From: an uncultured Rickettsiales bacterium
GTDB lineage: Bacteria; Pseudomonadota; Alphaproteobacteria; Rickettsiales; UBA1997
Assembly (NCBI GenBank): GCA_944390875.1
Contig: CALXRO010000096.1
Coordinates: 1-8,749 of the forward strand
DNA: 8,749 nucleotides
Reading direction: 5' to 3'
The translations under genes were made by a program, and so were the position numbers. Shown piece after piece: positions 6,459 to 8,749 of the stretch (the first letter of the stretch is position 1; each line of letters begins with the position of its first letter). The notes under the pieces were generated by a model. It did not search any database, was not told the DNA's origin, and saw nothing but the letters and a program-made list of their open reading frames with translations.

Positions 6459-7460
6459 GTGAATTATAATAAAGTTAACAAAAAAAATAAGAAAATAATT
6501 ATAATATCTGGAGGAAAAATAAAAACGAAAGAAATTCGTTCAATAGAGAAAATCATTATTGCTATTATGATGTTATGGGTGGCAGTTACCAGTTTATTTT
6601 TCTTTTTAAACATAGGAAGCAAAAACAGAAGAATTGCCCAGCTCAAAAACTTAAAATTAACCAATCAAGAATTAAACAAAGAAATAGCTGCTTTAGATGT
6701 GGCAATAGAGAATTTTGTAAAATACTTTGATGCTATAAACAACTACGACAAATTTGAAAAGTTTGACTTAAATAAAGATAGAATTATTTCATACTCAAGT
6801 AAAAATAACAAAGTTTTAAATACAACGGAATACAAAAACATAATGCCTGTACTTAAAAGAATAGACAACAACATGTCTTCCATCAAAGTTGCTATTGATT
6901 CAAGAATAGGTGGTCTAAAGGATACTCTTAATGATATATCATTATCAGAAAAAGTTGATAAAATTTATGAAAGTCAGCTGGACTACAAGAAAGATAAAAG
7001 TATAAATGGAGACTTAAAATATTTAACATATTTGGAATCATTCATGAATTCTATACCAGTTTCCAAACCTATGAAAAACTATTATCTATCAAGTAAATAT
7101 GGAAATCGAATAGACCCTTTTTCAAAAAAAACCAAACTACATAAAGGACTTGATTTTGCGGGACCTCATAATGCTAGTGTTTTAGCCACAGCTGATGGTG
7201 TGGTTAAACTTGTTACAATGAGACATGGTTTTGGAAATGTAATAATTTTAGATCATGGCAATGGCATAGAAACTGTGTACGCTCATTTAAAAAAACCTTT
7301 AGTAAAACAAGGAGAAAATATTAAAAGAGGCAAAGTTATAGCAGTTCAAGGCAGCTCAGGTCGTGCTACTGGGGATCACTTGCATTATGAAGTTAAAGTA
7401 AATAAAGTTAACTATGATCCAGGTAAATTTCTGGATGTTGGTAAGAAAATGGGATTTTAA
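6459..7460 (+). CDS. Membrane-anchored M23-family (LytM-type) peptidoglycan endopeptidase
   Basis: This 333-residue protein has a Lys-rich cytoplasmic start, one membrane anchor at about 31-52 (IIIAIMMLWVAVTSLFFFL), a helical, probably coiled-coil region at about 56-90, and a C-terminal M23 zinc peptidase domain at about 210-325. The zinc site is complete: His228 and Asp232 (HKGLDFAG) and the second His of HLH at 307-309 (DHLHYEV). His276 (YAHL) is the usual additional active-site residue. It is therefore predicted to be active and to cut peptide cross-links in periplasmic peptidoglycan. The start is GTG with no clear Shine-Dalgarno; a stop 10-12 nt upstream and no later start before the anchor make it the only conventional choice. 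The bactofilin gene follows 31 nt downstream. Such pairs in other bacteria localise hydrolase activity to shape the cell. Confidence 0.9.
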   Translation: MNYNKVNKKNKKIIIISGGKIKTKEIRSIEKIIIAIMMLWVAVTSLFFFLNIGSKNRRIAQLKNLKLTNQELNKEIAALDVAIENFVKYFDAINNYDKFEKFDLNKDRIISYSSKNNKVLNTTEYKNIMPVLKRIDNNMSSIKVAIDSRIGGLKDTLNDISLSEKVDKIYESQLDYKKDKSINGDLKYLTYLESFMNSIPVSKPMKNYYLSSKYGNRIDPFSKKTKLHKGLDFAGPHNASVLATADGVVKLVTMRHGFGNVIILDHGNGIETVYAHLKKPLVKQGENIKRGKVIAVQGSSGRATGDHLHYEVKVNKVNYDPGKFLDVGKKMGF

Positions 7461-7481
7461 TGATTTTTATTTTAGTTTTTT

Positions 7482-7485
7482 GGAG
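7482..7485 (+). promoter_or_regulatory. Shine-Dalgarno of the bactofilin gene
   Basis: GGAG lies 6 nt before the ATG at 7492. It is a good ribosome binding site on this AT-rich background and fixes the start. Confidence 0.7.
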
Positions 7486-7491
7486 TAATAT

Positions 7492-7875
7492 ATGTCTTTG
7501 ATTAAAAATTCTGTAAAAGATAATAATCCTTCTTTGATATCTAAAAGTGTTATTATTATAGGAGATATAAAAAATGGAGATGATATTGAAATAGAAGGTT
7601 CAATAGAAGGTAATGTTTTTGCTAATATAGTGACAATAAGAGAAAATGGTAAGATAAAAGGTAATGTTAAATGTTCGGTTTTTAATATAAAAGGAAATTT
7701 TGAAGGCAACGCATTTTCAGAAAAAATAAATATATCTGATACAGCCCTAATAAACGGAATACTTGAATATAAATTCTTAGCCGTTGATTATGGTGCAAAT
7801 ATAAACTGTGAACTTAAAAGAATAGTTGATGAAAAAAGCATTCAGAAACAGCCTGTGGTAAATAAAACCGTTTAA
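7492..7875 (+). CDS. Bactofilin family cytoskeletal protein
   Basis: This 127-residue protein consists mainly of a right-handed beta-helix domain (about 18-112) with the spaced Gly and hydrophobic pattern of bactofilins: SVIIIGDIKNGDDIEIEGSI, then EGNVFANIVTIRENGKIKGN, VFNIKGNFEGNA, and a closing INGILEYKFLAVDYGANINC. Short polar tails flank the core and no membrane segment is present. Bactofilins polymerise without nucleotide into filaments on the inner face of the cytoplasmic membrane and often recruit peptidoglycan enzymes. The immediately upstream M23 peptidase is the likely partner, and its short cytoplasmic N-terminus is a plausible contact site (inference). The stop codon abuts the cysS ATG directly, implying co-transcription and probable translational coupling. 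Confidence 0.88.
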   Translation: MSLIKNSVKDNNPSLISKSVIIIGDIKNGDDIEIEGSIEGNVFANIVTIRENGKIKGNVKCSVFNIKGNFEGNAFSEKINISDTALINGILEYKFLAVDYGANINCELKRIVDEKSIQKQPVVNKTV

Positions 7876-8749
7876 ATGAAAAAATTAAAAATATTTAATA
7901 CTATAAATAGTAAAATAGAAGAATTTCAACCTATTGAAAATGATGTAGTAAAGTTATATTCTTGCGGATTGACTGTTTATGACCATGCACATATAGGTCA
8001 TGCAAGAACAACGATATTTGTAGATATTTTAGTAAGATTACTAAGAGTTTTATATAACAAAGTCATATACATAAGAAATATAACAGATGTTGATGATAAA
8101 ATAAATATAAAAGCAAAAGAAAAAAATACGAATATATATAATCTAACAAAAGAAATTGTAGAGTCTTGTAATCTTAGTATGTCATATATAAACAACATTA
8201 AACCTGATTACGAACCAAGAGTCACAGAAAACATAAAAGATATAATAGAATTTATACAAAAAATAATTGATAATGGTCACGCATATGTTTCAAATGGCCA
8301 TGTTTTTTTTGATGTTTCCAGCTATAAAGATTATGGTAAGTTATCTCATATCAATATAGGTAATTTATTAAATGGAGTTCGTATAGATAATGAAATAAAT
8401 AAAAAAAATCCCTTGGATTTTGTTCTTTGGAAACCAAGTTTAGATATAGATGATGAATCTTCAAAATTCAATAGTCCATGGGGTATAGGTAGACCAGGAT
8501 GGCATATAGAATGCTCTGCTATGAGCCATAAGTATTTAGGTGAAAATTTTGATATACATTGTGGTGGTATGGATTTGAAATTTCCACATCATGAAAACGA
8601 AATAGCACAAAGTTGTTGTGCTTTCAAAAACAGTAATTTTGCAAAATTTTGGTTTCATGTAGGGTTTTTAATGGTCAATGGAGAAAAGATGTCAAAATCA
8701 CTTGGAAATTATATATTAATAAATTCAATACAAGAAAAAAGTATATCTG
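7876..8749 (+). CDS. cysS: Cysteinyl-tRNA synthetase, N-terminal part, cut by the window end
   Basis: The frame is open from ATG 7876 to the window edge (291 complete codons of a family usually near 450-500). The class I synthetase catalyses ATP-dependent charging of tRNA-Cys. Visible motifs are the zinc-binding Cys30 in YSCGLTVYD, HIGH at 39-42 (AHIGHAR), Cys213 in WHIECSAMS, His238 and Glu242 in FPHHENEIAQS (together completing the zinc/cysteine-recognition site known from the E. coli enzyme), and KMSKS at 271-275. All catalytic residues expected in this portion are present; the anticodon-binding domain lies beyond the window. The ATG directly follows the bactofilin stop with no spacer and no separate promoter, so expression probably depends on transcription from the M23-bactofilin side. 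Confidence 0.97.
   Translation, partial: MKKLKIFNTINSKIEEFQPIENDVVKLYSCGLTVYDHAHIGHARTTIFVDILVRLLRVLYNKVIYIRNITDVDDKINIKAKEKNTNIYNLTKEIVESCNLSMSYINNIKPDYEPRVTENIKDIIEFIQKIIDNGHAYVSNGHVFFDVSSYKDYGKLSHINIGNLLNGVRIDNEINKKNPLDFVLWKPSLDIDDESSKFNSPWGIGRPGWHIECSAMSHKYLGENFDIHCGGMDLKFPHHENEIAQSCCAFKNSNFAKFWFHVGFLMVNGEKMSKSLGNYILINSIQEKSIS

Noticed and set aside
6464..6664. Minus-strand ORF overlapping the start of the M23 gene
   Set aside because: Its hydrophobic look comes from antisense reading of the Lys/Ile-rich anchor region, and the plus-strand protein has a complete zinc site.
7467..8198. Minus-strand ORFs opposite the bactofilin and cysS genes
   Set aside because: Both lie antisense to well-recognised genes and show no independent signal.
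1..8749. CRISPR array, insertion sequence, attachment site or phage module
   Set aside because: No direct-repeat arrays, transposase or integrase motifs, or long terminal inverted repeats were seen on either strand.

Overview
The window is very AT-rich (roughly a quarter GC by eye), with Lys/Asn/Ile-loaded proteins, long gene-poor spacers and decaying genes. The IF-2 G domain (GHVDHGKTSLLDAL followed by GGITQHIG), its N-terminal TLTLGF patch and a NusA with a helix-hairpin-helix tail point to an alphaproteobacterium. Base composition and gene decay suggest a reduced, host-associated lineage such as Rickettsiales or a relative. This placement is inference; no rRNA is present.

Layout. 1-138 (+) is the 3' end of an ABC exporter gene. 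139-427 has no intact gene, but on the minus strand carries a 44-codon piece resembling the start of a PPK2-type polyphosphate kinase. 428-1282 (-) encodes an RDD-family membrane protein with a plausible promoter at 1318-1345. 1283-2314 has no intact gene; its 1675-2190 part is a frameshifted minus-strand relic of a CDP-glycerol glycerophosphotransferase-type (TagF/TagB-like) gene, recognisable once several frames are stitched together. 2315-4816 (-) is infB and 4830-6212 (-) is nusA, forming one transcription unit. 6213-6458 is a compact divergent control region. 6459-7460 (+) is a membrane-anchored M23 peptidase, 7492-7875 (+) a bactofilin, and 7876-8749 (+) the first ~291 codons of cysS, cut by the window end.

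How the genes work together. nusA-infB links transcription elongation/termination control to translation initiation. The usual partners rimP (upstream) and rbfA/truB (downstream) are absent here. Between the inferred nusA promoter and the nusA start codon lies a strong intrinsic terminator oriented to stop transcription entering nusA, so it looks like an attenuator in a NusA operon. On the other side, the M23 peptidase and bactofilin form a cell-shape module (cytoskeletal scaffold plus peptidoglycan hydrolase) that appears co-transcribed with the housekeeping gene cysS.

I found no rRNA, tRNA, CRISPR array, insertion sequence or phage gene. The most interesting items are the nusA leader terminator and the two decayed surface/metabolic gene relics.
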